From: Crocosphaera chwakensis CCY0110
GTDB taxonomy: Bacteria > Cyanobacteriota > Cyanobacteriia > Cyanobacteriales > Microcystaceae
NCBI RefSeq assembly: GCF_000169335.1
Contig: NZ_AAXW01000074.1
Location: 1 to 21,923, forward strand
DNA length: 21,923 nt
Reading direction: 5' to 3'
Of the stretch, positions 20,027 to 21,923 are shown in pieces (within the stretch, counting starts at the first letter, position 1; each line of letters starts with the position of its first letter). The position numbers were made by a program, and so were the translations under genes. A model generated the notes under the pieces. That model was not told where the DNA came from, did not search any database, and saw nothing but the letters and a program-made list of their open reading frames with translations.

Positions 20027-20818
20027 ATGATTAAAATCACATTTCTTTCGTTGTCAGGCGGACAAGGGAAAAGCACTTGTTCTTTATTTACCGCAAAACG
20101 ATTATCAAAAAATTCTCCTGTACTAACGATTGATGTAGACCCTCAAGCATCCTTGACTTCTTATTTGGGACATAATGTGCAGCCTACAGAACCTACTTTG
20201 TTAGAAGTTCTTAAAGGGACTGTTGACCCAACTGACGGCATTTATACTTTGAATGACAATACTTTTCTAATGCCAGCCGACGACGGACTAGAAACAGCAA
20301 TTGAGTATTTGGCAAGTACCGGGTTAGGGGTATCAATGTTAAAGACTATTATTGAACCTTTAGAAGAAACTTTCTCCTATGCCATTATTGATGCACCACC
20401 TCAAAAAACTCAACTGTCTCGTACAGCGATGGGGGCTGCCGATTATTTAGTAATTCCAGTAGAAACTTCGGTGAAAGGTTGCGCTAGTTTAGTGAGAACT
20501 TTAGAAACCTATCAAGAGTTGAAACGCTGGAAAGGAACAACAGCAGAAATTCTGGGTATCATTCCTTTTAGAGATAAATGGGTCGGTAGTTACCGTACAA
20601 AGGAAAGTCAGTCTGCTATTGACTTTATGGAAGAATATGTTGGAGATCAACTATTACCCTCAATTCGAGAATCTGAAAAATACAAGCAAGCAATTAACCA
20701 AAGAATTACTTTAGAAGAACTAGGATATGGGGATCTTGCTTACCCATTTGAAGTTCTCGAATCTCGACTATTAGAATGTTTAAATCAAAATCAGACTTCC
20801 TTACCTCTCGCTGTTTAA
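20027..20818 (+). CDS. parA: ParA-family partition ATPase with variant Walker A
   Basis: 263 residues from ATG 20027; GTG 20018 in the same frame would add three. The nucleotide site reads LSLSGGQGKST (7-17): the GGxGKS of the ParA family, but the signature Lys that precedes GG in the deviant Walker A box is Ser10. Walker A' (VLTIDVDPQASLT) and Walker B (YAIIDAPPQ) are present, and PVETS follows. The short N-terminus without a helix-turn-helix is the type Ib form, which pairs with a small DNA-binding partner, here the next gene 23 bases downstream. Its likely job is to space replicon copies before cell division. Confidence 0.9.
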   Translation: MIKITFLSLSGGQGKSTCSLFTAKRLSKNSPVLTIDVDPQASLTSYLGHNVQPTEPTLLEVLKGTVDPTDGIYTLNDNTFLMPADDGLETAIEYLASTGLGVSMLKTIIEPLEETFSYAIIDAPPQKTQLSRTAMGAADYLVIPVETSVKGCASLVRTLETYQELKRWKGTTAEILGIIPFRDKWVGSYRTKESQSAIDFMEEYVGDQLLPSIRESEKYKQAINQRITLEELGYGDLAYPFEVLESRLLECLNQNQTSLPLAV

Positions 20819-20841
20819 TACTCGTTTAAAATTGTTAAGAA

Positions 20842-21279
20842 ATGAGCCAACTTGAAGAATTAAGAAAAAAAGCTATTCGTCCAACGGTTCCTCATCGTAC
20901 AGACAGTTTTGTGCCGCCCGAAAGTGAATTAGAGCCATCTGCAAATATATCTCCTCTACCAGTAAAAGAGCTAGAGAAATCTTCTGACGTTTCACATTTG
21001 CCTTTGAGTAACAAGGCTTCTAAAAAACGACAGAAGGGGGTTAGATTGGACGAAGAAATTGCGGATTCATTAGAAAGATTCTGTCTCGAAGAAAAAGTAA
21101 CCATAGAGACTCTTATAGAAGCTGCATGGTTAGAAATGCAAAATAATCAAAAATTTTGCCAGAGAGTTCTCAAGGCTGCCAAAGTTCGTCGTCAAAAACG
21201 ATTTAAGTTAGGTCGACTACAGGCTAAGAAAACTGAATTGGCAGCCCTAGAAGCAGAAATAGCTAAATTTTCAGATTAA
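20842..21279 (+). CDS. RHH-like partner of ParA (centromere-binding protein)
   Basis: 145 residues. A flexible proline/serine-rich N-terminal 60 residues precede a ribbon-helix-helix-like segment at 64-100 (KGVRLDEEIADSLERFCLEEKVTIETLIEAAWLEM): strand, helix, turn, helix. A very basic helix (KAAKVRRQKRFKLGRLQAKK) and a coiled-coil tail follow. This is the usual layout of the small second gene of type Ib partition operons, which binds the centromere and stimulates ParA. The gene follows parA with a short gap and a weak ribosome binding site, so it is probably read from the same message. Confidence 0.75.
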   Translation: MSQLEELRKKAIRPTVPHRTDSFVPPESELEPSANISPLPVKELEKSSDVSHLPLSNKASKKRQKGVRLDEEIADSLERFCLEEKVTIETLIEAAWLEMQNNQKFCQRVLKAAKVRRQKRFKLGRLQAKKTELAALEAEIAKFSD

Positions 21280-21313
21280 GGAGTTTCGTCTCAACAAACT
21301 TCAGAATGACGAG

Positions 21314-21923
21314 TTACTCCCAAAAAGACTCAGGCGACCAGGGAAATTGTTGACGCATGGCTAGTTGTAGATTATGTTGACCGATTCTTTCAACGGGTAT
21401 TCGTGGACTATATTTCTCGAACCATTCTGACTTTAAATCGGTATAAATTTGAGTGATTATTTTAAATCGTTCCTCAGCTTCAGTTGAGTTGGGATTTTTA
21501 TCAGGATGCCATTTAAGCCTTAGTTGTTTATAGTTATGGGCTAACTCATCCCAATAAATTGGACGACCCATAATCCGAAAACTGGGAGTGTTTTCAAGTC
21601 CGTTGGTTTTTGGCACCGGTGGCAATAATGCGATCGCTTGGGAGAGAATTCTCGATGTCTGAATCTCTCGGTTCTCCTCTGTGTTTGAGGGGGATGACTC
21701 AGTACAAACAGGAGGTAACACCCCTTGTGAGAGTTCTCTAGCTGCGGTGAGGGCAAATTTTAACTTGCCTTCAGTGCTACGACAATCTAGGTCATACTTT
21801 GTTCGGTGTTCGGCGATCGCTCTTGTTGTCCACTGCTCACGAACCCATATATACAAGGACATCAAAGCATCGACGTGGCAACGAAAACGCAATGCTGATT
21901 CAGGGAGTGAAGCAAGTTCTAAG
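21314..21923 (-). CDS. J-domain protein, 5' end beyond the window
   Basis: The frame is open to the right edge (codons LELASLPESALRFRCH continue past the first apparent start), so the N-terminus is missing. The visible part has a helical region with a DLDCRSTEGKLKFALTAA segment and a Ser/Pro/Glu linker. The J domain follows near the C-terminal end: WDELAHNYKQLRLKWHPDKN (with the HPD tripeptide) and ERFKIITQIYTDLKSEW. A C-terminal J domain is unlike DnaJ; such proteins recruit Hsp70/DnaK to a particular client or complex. The stop is converged upon by the partition operon, 35 bases away. Confidence 0.85.
   Translation of the reverse strand, partial: LELASLPESALRFRCHVDALMSLYIWVREQWTTRAIAEHRTKYDLDCRSTEGKLKFALTAARELSQGVLPPVCTESSPSNTEENREIQTSRILSQAIALLPPVPKTNGLENTPSFRIMGRPIYWDELAHNYKQLRLKWHPDKNPNSTEAEERFKIITQIYTDLKSEWFEKYSPRIPVERIGQHNLQLAMRQQFPWSPESFWE

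Overview
The window reads as part of a low-GC cyanobacterial replicon, most likely a plasmid or plasmid-like mobile region. Three things point to a cyanobacterium: eleven copies of the HIP1 octamer GCGATCGC, blocks of heptanucleotide tandem repeats (period 7, CAATTAA/CAGTTAA or CATTGTT), and many families seen mainly in cyanobacteria. A parA-type partition ATPase followed by a ribbon-helix-helix-like partner (20027-21279), preceded by about 500 bases of extremely AT-rich DNA with operator-like palindromes, points to a plasmid. No replication initiator, conjugation gene, rRNA or tRNA was recognised. The species cannot be fixed from the sequence.

Layout. 1-850: a small membrane protein gene, tandem repeats, paired TTGTCATGACAA palindromes and a strong bidirectional terminator. 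866-2788: a small gene that appears split in two by an IscB element (omegaRNA/HEARO plus an intact RuvC-HNH nuclease gene, no transposase). 2907-8069: short, mostly uncharacterised minus-strand genes, including a DUF6883-DUF4926 pair, a GIY-YIG protein, a DUF5895-like protein and three genes shorter than 60 codons. 8172-9229: a DnaQ-like exonuclease gene with an in-frame TGA, next to a small gene broken by one base. 9277-12465: a Gp157-like protein, coiled-coil and unknown proteins, one probably frameshifted in an A7 run. 12540-13110: gene-poor DNA with degenerate direct repeats. 13158-17223: two unknown proteins, an adenine methyltransferase and a large ArdC-zincin-DUF3560 protein. From 17270 on the plus strand: a RecD2-type helicase, then parA and its partner. 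The right edge cuts a minus-strand J-domain gene.

Together the recognisable genes suggest DNA handling and protection on an accessory replicon: an anti-restriction-like ArdC protein, a DNA methyltransferase, a RecD2 helicase, a DnaQ exonuclease, a Gp157-like protein (linked to phage resistance in its founding family) and a partition module. Several genes are decaying or interrupted, as is common in accessory DNA.

The least explained signals are non-coding: (i) mini-hairpins with 3-4 base loops (mostly AAA or GAA) recurring between genes, whose stems differ but stay paired; (ii) two homologous structured intergenic elements (5069-5174 and 10928-11030), each with a conserved GGYAGTGGGAAGCC core, a mini-hairpin on one side and a long variable stem on the other; (iii) heptamer repeat blocks just after stop codons, two of them enclosed by inverted repeats; (iv) a perfect hairpin placed over the premature TGA of the exonuclease gene.
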